NCBI GenBank assembly: GCA_009599575.1
Contig: VWND01000064.1
Span: forward strand, 868,001 to 932,000
From: Blumeriella jaapii
Taxonomy: Eukaryota; Ascomycota; Leotiomycetes; Helotiales; Drepanopezizaceae
DNA: 64,000 bases
Direction: 5' to 3'
A model generated the notes under the pieces. It had not been told where the DNA came from and made no database searches. It worked only from the letters and a program-made list of their open reading frames with translations. Every line of letters starts with the position of its first letter. The stretch's first letter is position 1. The position numbers and the translations under genes were made by a program. Below, in pieces: positions 12,118 to 22,580 of the stretch.

Positions 12118-15100
12118 TTATTCTTTCGTCCGAAAAAAGCGCGCCTTCGAGCTTTTATCCATTAGTACGTTATTATTCAAATAATCGTACGAATCTAAAC
12201 CTTCGAAATACGCTTTTAGCCAATTTACAAGTTTTGCAAAAGGACCGGAAAGCTTTTTATGCGCCAAATAGAAATCGCGCATTTTCAGAAAAGCGTATAT
12301 AAAATCAAACGCGAGGTATTACGTAAGATTTTTATTTAAGTCTATTTAAAAAGCTTTGTATTAAAAAGTTTTCCGTTGTATTCGATAGGCGATTAATTTT
12401 TCGATTTCGTATTTAAGCTTATTAGTTATATTAATAAATTCAGGGGCTAAGTTAATCTGATTTGAAAGCGCGTCGTTAATTGTTTTACGTAATCGATTAG
12501 CGTAAAAAACTAAATGTACGTTTATAATATTAAAAAGGTCTAGCTTAAAAGCGTTATCGAAAATTTTAATTATAATTTTAAAAAGGCCGTTTATAGAATT
12601 GTCGAGCTTGCGGAAAGGCCGGAAAGTCGAAAATAAACGTATATTAAGTCAAACGTAGTCGCTAACGTCAAAATCGATCGCGCGGCGAGATTTATTCGCA
12701 TTTTTTTTTATTTTGTCGTAGGCTTGTTAAAAGTGCGATTTGGCGAAGTTTTAAGCGTCGTAGTAGCGGCGAGCGTACGCACGAGCTTCGTTTGCGTTTA
12801 GCTTATATAAAAGGTTGAAAAAAAGAAAAGTATCGAGCTTTTAGTTTTAATTAATATTAGAAATATAATCGTATATAATTTTAAAAAGTGAAAGGTCATT
12901 TAGACTTTCGTAAAAAAAAATTATTTAAACGAAATTTATTATTAGAAAAAATTCGCTTCAATCGTTTTAATAAAAATTTACGAAAGGTCGAAAGCGTTTT
13001 TGCAAGTATTAATTATAAATTTCGGTCTGACCGTCGGTTTTAAAATAAGCGGCTATCGAAAACTTTAATTGCGTACCGAATATTTTGTTTAATTCAGATT
13101 AAAAAGTAAATTAATATTAAGGGCCACGATCGCTAATAATACTTTTCGAAAGGCCAAAATACTTATATATATAAAATATATATAATTTGGCGAAGCTTCG
13201 AGCGTCGATATTTTTATAACAAGAAATCGAAATAACTTGCTTGGAAAAGCGATTTATTATTACGAACACGTTATCGTAATTGTATTTGTTTTTATTAAAG
13301 CTGCAAAAGTCTATTATAACGTATTTTCAGAAATGGTCAGGAACAGGAAAAGGCTGAAAAAAGCCGGAGCGTTTATTTTTTAAAATAAAACTTTTTCGAT
13401 AAGCGTGATAATTGCGATAGTATTGTTTTACAAAAGCTGTTATACCTCGCTAATAATATTGGTTCGAAAGCAATTACGTAGTTTTGCGAGCGCTGGAATA
13501 AGCGGTGGAAATCTGATCGTGTATTTTTCGTATAAAAGCCAAACGAAAGTAATCGACGTTTAATATTATTAGACGATCGTAATACAACAGCAGGTCGCGT
13601 TCAAATATGTACGAAAACGAAGTGTTATTAGCGTTGTTTTTTTTCGTAGCGTTTCGTACAGCTTTTTTTCGAAAGGCTATCAAACTGTCAGCTGTGCGAT
13701 TAACGTGGAAAATTTAATCAACGATACGAAATGCGAAAGAAAAATCAGCTATTTCAACGATAAAAACAGCTGTTTCGAAAGCCGTGGAAAATCGAAGTTT
13801 TTTAATTAAAAAGCGATAATCGATTTAATCGGTTCGAAAAAAGGTTTGCAAGCGCTAAATGCGTTTAAAAGAGTTTTGACGGTCGAGTTCGCTCGTACGA
13901 CGTATTAATACGTCAGCCAAAAGATTGTGTTTATTTGGTTTGTACGTAATAAAAAAGTTATAATCGGCGAAAAACTCGGCTTAGCGTGTTTGTCGAACGT
14001 TTAAAAATTTGAAAATTATAAAGTATTCCAAAGCTTTATAATTAATAATTATTTTGATTTAATAAACTAAACCAGCTAATTTAATACGAAAATTGCTTAG
14101 AAATTTTACGATTGCGAACATTTTTTTGTCGTATACGACGTAGTTTAGCTTTGCGAAAGCTATGATTTTGCTAAAATAGGCGACTGAAAGCCAGTCGTTA
14201 TTATAAAATTGCGAAAGCACAAAAGCTATTACGCCGTCGGAAGCGTTAATTTTTAATATGCAAAAAAGGTTTTGCTTATAATATTATAAAACTGATGCAA
14301 TAATAAAGGTTAATATAAAAAGGTCGAAATTCTTTTAATATTTAAAAATGAAATTAAAAAAAACGTTAGCTTTAATTAAATAAATCAAAAGCTTTGCAAT
14401 TATACCGTAGTTTCGAATAAAACGTCGGTAGAAGTTACAAAAACCAAAAAAGCTTTATACACTTTTTACAATAATAAAAAGCTTTTAATAAGCGACCACG
14501 GAAACTTTTTTTGAATTTACTTTTAAGCTTTTAATCGAAATAATAAAATTTAAATAACGGATCCGAATAACGTTGAATTCAAACTTCCGAATATCGGCTT
14601 GTAATTCAGCGTTAGCGAGCTTTTAAAGCATTTTGCGAACGTATATAATATATTTTAAAAAGTCGGACGAATAAATAAAAATGTTATTTAATATATAATA
14701 TAAAAATCGTTTAAATAATCGAAAAAAACGTCGTTTATATAACGTTAATAAATTGCGGGTTTATTAATAAAGCTAAAAAGTAGCATTTTACATTTATAAG
14801 CGCTGTAACGCGTACGAAACGTTGTCAGTTTTTTACTAGCGGAGTTTATTCGAATTTTGTAAAAAGCTTAACGAATATCGAACTTCGTAAAAATTCGTGC
14901 TTCCGAAAAACGAGCAAAAGTCTTATCGATAAAAAAAAAAAAATAGCGATTTTTATAAGTAATATTATTAAAAATTCGATAATCGATATAAAAACGTAAT
15001 AAACCGTCGGGTTTTTTGGCGAAAAGCATTAAAGCAGCGAAAAAAGCGGTAAAAGATTCGATAAAGCTTTTATTAAAATTATTTTGCAAATAGGTTTTGA

Positions 15101-17640
15101 TAATCTCGAGCTTTAAAATCGATATTTTATACAAAAAAGTGTATTTCAGCTTTTTTTTATTTATAATAAGCTCGATTTTGTGGTCGTAGGGCCGGTAAAA
15201 AGCTAGCTCGTTATTGGCGGTTTTAAAAAACACGTGTTCGAGGTTTTTATACTTCGGAAGAAAAAATTCGAAAAAAAGTTTATTCGAAGTTAGCTTTGCT
15301 AAGCTGGTTGAAAAAATCGAAATCGATATTTCGTTGGTTTTGAAACGTTCGAAAAAATTGTAAGATTGGGTTTTAAAGAAAATGTTGTACGTAAGGTCGT
15401 TTAGTATTTTGTCGATTTAGTATAGAAAAATTGAAAACATTTCAATTGTTTTTTTTCTGAAAATCAATTTAAAAACGTATGTAGTAATTTGGCAAATAGA
15501 AATTAAATAAGCAGTAGATTAAAGGGCTTGTTTTCGAACTGGTCGTAAAAAGTTTGGAAAATGGTTTGTTTGAACTATCGATTATATTAAACTGAAAGGC
15601 TATCGCGGCGAAGGCTTTTTTTCGGTCTTTGGTATAATTGTTTTTCGTAAAACGAGAAAACTGTTTTAACGAAAAAAAAAGAAAAAAAAAAGAAATAATA
15701 AAAAAAGGATCGTTAGCTTGGAAAAATGGTGAAGTGATTTTTTGTATTATTTTATTAGCGTCGCTATCGAAATTAATACCGCGAATGAAATTCGACCTTT
15801 TCGCGCTTCGCACAGCGTCGTAGATTTGCTATAATTGGTCAAAGTTTTTATTACGTTTTATAACGTCGTTTTAATAGCGAAATTAAATCTTTCGAAAATA
15901 CAAATAAAAGATTTTAATACAACGAGCGTAAAAAGCTATAAAAAAATAAAACTTCGGCCAATAAAGCTTGCGTTTATTACAATCTAATAAAATTTAATAT
16001 TCGGCCAACCAAGCTTTTTCTAAAATCATATTATAATTTCCGAAGTTAATAATTAAAAAAAAAATAAACGATTGTATTCGGTTATTAATAATAAAATTAA
16101 AAAGCGTAAAATATGTAATTAAATGGCCACGAGCTTTATTATATCTTTTTATAAAAAAAAAAGCCGGAAAAAATTAAATCAAAAGTTTAAAAAAAAAAAA
16201 AAAAAATTTAATTAACGCTAAATCGATCAACGCATAACCGTTCGTTTTAAAGTCGGCGAACGCTTTTATTTTATACGAAAAGCTATTTTTAATAAATGTA
16301 ACGGAAATTATTAATAAATCGCTATTAAAAAGCTTCCGAACGTTAAAATAACGCATATCGCGCAATACGTTTAAAAAAAAGGCTTTGCTTAAGCCTGGGC
16401 GTTTTTCCGATTAGCGGAAAAGCTTTTAATTTCTTCGTATGCGTTTTGAAAATCGTTTGAAAAAGGGTTTTCGTTTTTATTATTATATTAAAAAGCGAAT
16501 TTTCGGCCGGTTCGACTTCGTTTATATTTATCAGCTTAAAAAGGCTTTTGGGTGGAACCGAGGGTCGGCTCGTAAAAAATCGTGCAGATTGGCTTTTCTG
16601 AACTTTTTAATATAAAATAAAAAACGAACGTTATCGTTGGTCCGATCGAAAAGAAAAAACGCCAAAAGAGGCGTTTTGGCGTGGGAAAAAAGAAAAAACA
16701 GCAAAGGGCTGAAAAAAAGCTTATAAAGCATTTAAACGACTTTCGTACGTACGATTTGATTCGTAGTACGCTTTGGTTAAAAATTTACCATTTTAATAAA
16801 TAATAGATTTGGTTAAAAAGCGATTCGCGTATAAAATTCGTTCGGCCAACTGATTTTGTTTTTTTTAACGGACGGCGGTAAACCAATTTTTGAAAATCGT
16901 TATACGCGCTTATTTCAAATACAGTTTTTCTTGTAGACGCTTTAATATTTTATCGCGAAAAGCGTTTTAAAGCTGTTTATTAATTCGTATTTAAACGTTC
17001 GCTGCGAAAATAAAAAATCGCAGATAAAACCGCCAAAAATCGTCGTGCGTATTTATTGCAAGCATTTTAAACTCGTCTTCGGCCTTTTAAACGTCGGAAA
17101 AATCGGCCAGAAAATCGGCGACTTTTTTGATTAATTTTTCGAAAAAAATAAAATCGAAGCGGTTTAAAATACGCGGAGTAAAAAACTTTTTTGCTACGCT
17201 TTCGATCTGATCGAATATGTAATTTTTGCGAAATCGATCGCCAGCGAAATAATCGTAGTAAAATTCGAAATTATCGAAAACTTTAGTTTTTTAATAACAT
17301 GCTTTATAATTTTTACTATTATTTAATTTAAACTTAAGATTCGGAACGCGTTTTATACGAGCTAGTCGAAAGTCAGCAAATAAATAGAAATCATAGCGTT
17401 TAAAAAACGCGCTAAGATTTTGGCCGTTATAAAAAAATCCAAAGAAAATTCGCGAAAAACGTAGAAATTAATTTGCAGCGTTTGCTAATTAAAATCAAAC
17501 GTTGCGAAAAAAAAAAAAGCAGCAGATTCGCGACTGGCAAAAGCACGTTCGATAGATTTTACTAAACGCTCTAATTAAAAGGTTTGTCGCAATCGTATAA
17601 TTTTAAAAGTTATCGTTTACGCTTTTGCGCTTTTTTCAAT
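12118..17640 (-). mobile_element. Near-complete Gypsy element, second family, copy B (internal region)
   Basis: Read on minus from right to left. Gag lies at about 16500-17600 (KANLHDFLRADPRFHPKAF near 16540). The protease-like region at about 16180-16365 keeps ADFKTNGYALIDLAL, whose ancestral form was probably an ADSGANGYA-type active site. Reverse transcriptase is at 14868-15420, RNase H at about 14160-14500, and integrase at about 12500-13700 (YYDRLI and IHDQISTA blocks of the zinc-binding region near 13500-13650). A C-terminal tail reading KARFFRTKE is near 12130. Every domain is broken by stops, and the RT box at about 14665-14705 reads LNN rather than LDD. With its flanking LTRs the element is about 6.5 kb, normal for Gypsy. 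Transitions of the RIP type account for most differences from copy A. Confidence 0.8.
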
Positions 17641-18302
17641 TGATTTTGCAAAAGTCTTAACTAAACGCTTTTAGCGCTAGGCTGCAAAAAAAAAATGGCA
17701 GGCGAAATGGTTAGCGCTCTGCCTTTTCTTTTGTTTTTTTTTTCTCGGGGGAAGAACTGTTTTTCAAAAGAAAAAGCTTTTGAAGAAAGCTGCTTTTTCG
17801 CTAATTGAAAAAAAAGAAATTATAATATAATAGCAGAAGCTGAAAAGCTCTGCTAAAAGAAAAATCGTTGAATAAAAGCCATTTTTCGCGAAATGCGAAA
17901 ATAAGCCTTTTTACGACCGGTCGATTATTTTAATATAACCCGTAAGAAATTCGAAAAAAAAAATAGTTTACGCCGTCGCCAGCGTAAAAAAAAAATTATT
18001 AATAATATAACGATTTAATTAATCGAAAAGTTAGGAAATCAATCAACTGATCGCCGTGTTTATATAATATAAAAAACGAGCTTTTGGTTTTGTAACAAAA
18101 ATATTCACTTAAAATCAATAACTGCAAAAAGCAAAAGTTGCTAAAAAAAAAAAGCTTTATATATATAAATAATTTCCACAGTTGATAGAAAGACCCACCA
18201 AAAGACCAGGGAGCTTGCAGCTATACGTAGTTGCTGGGAAGCTTGCAGCTATACGTAGTTGCTGGGGTGACACGAAAGGTGGCAACAGAGTGAATCGTCA
18301 CA
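17641..18302 (-). repeat. 662-bp LTR of Gypsy copy B (5' LTR)
   Basis: Begins TGATTTTGC and ends GTCACA on the plus strand, so it has TG...CA termini on both strands. The adjacent repeat at 18312-18973 has the same length and matches over its whole length apart from transitions. Both contain two direct copies of an AGCTTGCAGCTATACGTAGT motif about 50 bp from the right end and a TATATATA tract. The gag side of copy B lies to its left. Confidence 0.8.
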
Positions 18303-18311
18303 TTTTTCAGT

Positions 18312-18973
18312 TGATTTTGCAAAAGTTTTAACTAAACGCTTTCAGCGCTAAGCTGCAAAGAAAAAATGACAGGCGAAGTGGTTGGCGCTTTGCTTTTTTT
18401 TTTGTTTTTTTTTTTTCGGGAAAAAGATTGTTTTTTAAAAGAAAAAGCTTTTGAAGAAGGCTGCTTTTTCGCTGATTAAAAAAAGGGAGATTGAAATATA
18501 ATAGCAGAAGCTGAAAAGCTTTGCTAAGGGAGGGATTGTTAAACAAAAGCCATTTTTCGCGAAGTGCGGAAATAGACTTTTTTACGACCGGTCGATTATT
18601 TTGGTATGATCCGTAAAAAATTCGAAAAAAAAAATAATTTACGCCGTCGCCAGCGTAAAAAAAAAATTGTTAATAATATAACGATTTAATTAATCGGAAA
18701 GCTAAAAGATCAGTTAACTGGTCGCCGTATTCATATGGTATGAAAAACGAGCCTTTGGTTTTGTAACAAAAATATTTATTTAGAATTAACAATTGCAAAA
18801 AGCAGAAGTTGCTAAAAGGAGAAAGCCTTATATATATAAATAGTTTCCATAGTTGGTGAAAAGACCTACCAGAAGACCAGGGAGCTTGCAGCTATACGTA
18901 GTTGCTGGGGAGCTTGCAGCTATACGTAGTTGCTGGGGTGACACGAGAGGTGGCAACAGAGTGAATCGTCACA
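18312..18973 (-). repeat. Second 662-bp LTR in tandem
   Basis: A full-length second copy of the LTR, separated from the first by only 9 bp (TTTTTCAGT). Those 9 bp resemble the internal sequence next to the first LTR (TTTTTTCAAT), so a trace of internal sequence remains between the two. That is what recombination between tandem elements, or collapse of an internal region, would leave. It carries its own independent set of transitions. Confidence 0.8.
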
Positions 18974-19391
18974 CGAAAAGCCGTGATATTTTTAAAAACT
19001 TATTCCGCGAGCCAAAAGATTTTATAACGTTTTTACGCGTTATTATTATAATTTTTCAAATATAATTAATTTTGCTATACGTATACTGCTTGCTTTGATC
19101 GATTGCAGCTCGAATAAAATAAGCTGCGTACGGCCGCGCGAAACGATATTATAGCGAAGCGAATATTATTTTGCATATTTGTGTAACGAATGATTTTTTA
19201 TTTTAATAAACGCAAGCTTGTTTTTCGCTTTTGGTTTTTAAATTCGGATATTTAAATATTGCTTTTTTTTTTTTTTCTCGGCCTACTGGCTATACCATTA
19301 TACGTTTTTACGTAATCGATAAATCATATTTTAATCGGTGCCGTATGCATATTTTTTAGGCTTTTTTTTCTAGGCTTTACGCTTATATTTT
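18974..19391. other. AT-rich edge of the repeat block, no gene seen
   Basis: AT-rich DNA with poly-T runs and short stop-rich frames. I see no protein domain, tRNA or rRNA signature. It is the last part of the RIP-like low-GC block before base composition rises at about 19400. Confidence 0.5.
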
Positions 19392-19599
19392 TCATTAACG
19401 GACTATCGCAAAAAGCGGCGAAAAGCGTAAACGACAGCAGTTTTAGCTGTACCAACACGAACTGCTTTCGGGGTCGTACTTTGTATTTAATTCCTTAGCT
19501 TAGCACGTCTCCGTACCCTCTGGAAGGTCCTAGGAGGGCAGCCTCTCGGCTGCACTCCGCTAGACGTTAATTAATACTACTACTACTACTACTACTACA
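19392..19599 (+). repeat. Retroposon-like short repeat, copy 1, with (TAC)n tail
   Basis: Matches 43428-43660 over about 200 bp, from TCAT/CTRACGGAC through GTACTTTGTATTTAATTCC, CTTAGCACGTCTCCGTACC and CCGCTAGACGT to a trinucleotide tail of ACT/TAC units. A family 3' end followed by a short microsatellite tail resembles the 3' ends of non-LTR retrotransposons or SINEs. This copy has more TpA than the 43-kb copy, consistent with RIP leaking into it from the adjacent block. Confidence 0.65.
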
Positions 19600-19706
19600 T
19601 TTGTAAAAATCCGCAGCTTAGCAGATTTTCAATGCCCTACGGGAGCCTTGAGGGTGCGCAGCTTCACTGCTCCCTCCAGACGTTAAATAATATCATTATC
19701 ATTACC
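19600..19706 (+). repeat. Retroposon-like short repeat, copy 2, with (ATC/ATT)n tail
   Basis: Directly abuts copy 1. It carries GTAAAAATCC-CAGCTTAGC, a GCCCTACGGGAG block, CTCCAGACGTTAAATAATATCA and a short ATTATC tail. It is a truncated match to the last 110 bp of the repeats at 20719-20967 and 28188-28440. Same orientation as the others. Confidence 0.65.
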
Positions 19707-20718
19707 TGACAGAAGCCCTGAGAACTGCAGTGCTGAGAATAGCTGCAAAAAAGTTGTCAGCTACTGGAAAAGCGGTTTAAAAAGCCTCAAGGGACTGCTC
19801 CAGACAAGCCGAGCGCTCCTGCTATCAAAGCTGCCGACGCTGCCGCAATGCATGTGGGGACGAGGGTGATTATGGTGGATACGGTTCTCACCGCGAGTTG
19901 GATCCGGTACGAAGGATCAGGAAAACGGGGGATGTATTCTATAAAAAAGCTAAGCGAGGAAAGAACACAATGTATCCTCGTACGGGTGGTCCGTGCGTCG
20001 TTTCCTTCTCAGGCCACCAGGCCGTTACACCGCGTGAGCGACCGCATCGCAAATCGATATTGCTGCTCCAGTTAACCAGTGTGCAATCAAATGGGGGCCG
20101 AGCTTTTAGGCTGATATGAACCGGAATGCATGTATGATTCTGTATTGCGAAAACAGGCAACCATTGGTTTTTGACGTTCTGCACTGAGGTTTCGGGCTTC
20201 TTTTTGTTTACTGTATGTAACATGAGCTTTTTCGCTTTCCCGTGCTTTTGTAAGACTATATAGATTTCCCCCTTGCGGTCTTCTTCTATCTTTCTCCTTG
20301 GTATTTTCACATCTTTTTGCTGCTGCTTCACCGCTTGAGCATCGGTATTTGTAGTAGTGAATTTACGCTGGGCTTGTTTTGTTTGCTCGTCTATTCTGTT
20401 ATCTGAAAAGTATTAATGCAAGAGATACGACTTTGAAAATCAGTTCTAACTACGTTCGGAAGCAATTGCGTTGCTTTTTGTTAAAGGTGTTGTTTTGGAC
20501 GATGCGATATTTATTACCTTTCACCCAAGCTGAGAAGACACGATTTGCTCGTCTACCATTTCTCGCTGAATTTTCCGCGGTTCGATAACGGGAGGACCAG
20601 CTATTTCTAGCAGCAAGTTAAGAAGCTTTAAATCGTCGTATGTATTGTGATTAGCTAAAAATAAAAAACTTGCAGCCAAAATCATTAGGGGAAATGGCAC
20701 TTCAACTTTGTTTTATTT
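19707..20718. other. Unique-looking DNA without a supportable gene
   Basis: Open frames here (for example 19939-20331 on minus, 130 codons) have no recognisable domain and no convincing splice partners. Base composition is intermediate between the repeat block and the gene-bearing part of the window. I assign nothing. Confidence 0.4.
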
Positions 20719-20967
20719 CAGCCTTTTTTTTTGAAACCATTGAAGGCCACTTCACAAACACCATGGAGAACCATCCCTTCTGATGGGGAAGGGCTCAAAT
20801 AGCGGGCCCACGGGCCAAACATTTCTTCTACATAACTGCTTTCTCGAGGTTTTTTTTGCATATAAAAATCCCCAGCTTAGCACGTCTCCGATGCCCTACG
20901 AGAGGCTTGAGGTGGTTATGCCCCTCCTAGACGTTAAAAAATATCATTATTATTATTATCATTTTTC
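20719..20967 (+). repeat. Retroposon-like short repeat, copy 3, with (ATT)n tail
   Basis: Shares with 28188-28440 a CATGGAGAACCATCCC block, GGGGAAGGGCTCAAATAGCG, AACTGCTTTCTCGAG, AAAAATCCCCAGCTTAGCACG and a final AGACGTTAAA followed by ATT/ATC repeats. The encoded peptides in one frame are also alike (KNPQLST then RLEV), suggesting descent from a coding 3' end such as a LINE ORF, or simply sequence identity. Confidence 0.65.
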
Positions 20968-21829
20968 AGCCTTCCCCTTCTTATCGTCATACTGAAAAAA
21001 CCCCTTTGGATCAGAACCCTTTTTGGATCAAAACCCTTCAGTAAGATCCGTTCTTAATCGACCTCCAAAGATTCTTTTCCCGCTCTTTTACTAAAGCCTT
21101 TCCGTTAATAGCACTCCGGTGGCAACTCTATCTTTCTGCTAAAGATCCTACTCAACCCTGCGCCCTGTCTTGCACTTGCACTTGCTTTTCCGAAAGCCTT
21201 ACCATAGCAGACATCACCACATCAGAAAGGATAACAATTACTTACCAGTAATAGTACTACTGTCCCTAGGTAGCAAAGCCTCGGATGACTTGCCTGAGCA
21301 TTCCACCACGAACCGGCTTACCATTCGCCATCTTTGACATTAAACAATTCGCATAGTTCAAGGACGCTTGCACAAACACCAGTCAGTTATATTCCATCCA
21401 CCCCGTCCTGTATTCATTCCATTCCAGAAGCCAAACGCTCGCTTCCTCACTCTCAATCTTTCACTTAGTCCGCCTGGTCGATTCCCTTTCTGTGGGAACA
21501 TGGTATGGACACACGTGACTGTATAGCAGCACGTGATCGCATATAATAGGCGTGTATTACACTACAGTACAATATATTCCCAGAACGAAGCTAGTTATTC
21601 GCTTTTTGGACACCAGCAATATCTGTATGATACGATATTACTACACGTTTCAAACCAATGCGTGCAACGTCCTTTAACAAAACCAACAATTTCATTTCAT
21701 AATATTTTCTTTCATTTTGTATAATTCCATTTCCTTTAATCGAAGAAGAAACAAATCTGTCTGTTTTGCTAGCTTTTATTTATGGGCAGTTTATTATCCA
21801 ATCCCTTTTAAACCCCCATTTTCCATCTC
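20968..21829. other. Intergenic DNA, no gene seen
   Basis: Contains short direct repeats of a TTTGGATCA/AACCCTT type at about 21000-21030 and otherwise unremarkable sequence. Short frames have no domain signature. Confidence 0.4.
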
Positions 21830-22190
21830 CATTTCCCATTTCCCGCCAATCCTATCCTTTTCATTTCATACAACCCTTTCCAACCCCTTCTAATTCCCTC
21901 CAATCCCTTCCAATGCCTTCTACACCCCTCCGTTCCCAATCCCTTCCAATCCCCTCCAATGCCCTCCAATGCCCTCCAATGCCCTCCAATGCCCCTCCAA
22001 TCCCTTCCGTCCCTTCCAATGCCTTCTACACCCCTCCGTTCCCAATCCCTTTCAATGCCCTCCAATGCCCTCCAATGCCCTCCAATGCCCTCCAATGCCC
22101 TCCAATCCCTTCCGTCCCTTCCGTCCCTTCAACCCCTTCCAATCCCCTCCGTCCCTTCCGTCCCTTCCAATCTCTTCCGTCCCTTCCGTC
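21830..22190. repeat. Pyrimidine-rich minisatellite, CCCTCCAATG and CCCTTCCGT units
   Basis: Dozens of imperfect 9-10 bp units of the forms CCCTCCAATG, CCCTTCCAAT and CCCTTCCGTC. Because the unit is close to 9-10 bp, several frames stay open on both strands and give proline/serine or glycine/glutamate-rich artefact peptides. No gene is implied. Confidence 0.9.
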
Positions 22191-22274
22191 CGGTTCGGTT
22201 CGGTTCGCTTCAGTCCGCTTCCCGCAAGCCAGCCAGACGCTCAACTACCGACTTTCAAGTTTTTCTGCCAGCCC

Positions 22275-22351
22275 ATCTCATCTCATCTCACCTCACCTCA
22301 CCTCACCTCACCTCACCTCACCTCACCTCACCTCACCTCACCTCACCTCAC
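22275..22351. repeat. (CTCAC)n pentanucleotide microsatellite
   Basis: About fifteen units of CTCAT/CTCAC in a row, immediately after the minisatellite and about 230 bp beyond the stop codon of the neighbouring transcription factor gene. It may lie in or near that gene's 3' UTR. Confidence 0.9.
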
Positions 22352-22580
22352 CGCATAATATGCTATCGATTTGCGCTGCGAGCCTTTCGCCTCCTTCTGT
22401 CATTCGCTTCTCACGGTATTCTGCTCCCACTCGACTCTGAGACTCTGGTTCAAATCCTTTCTTCGTTTTCATTTCGGATCTGACTCTTACACTCTTCTAT
22501 TAGTTCTACTCCTTTCTTACTCTGAAGCCCCACCCTCTTCATCGAGCCCCCCTCACCCCCTACCGAAACACCTGGTTCAC

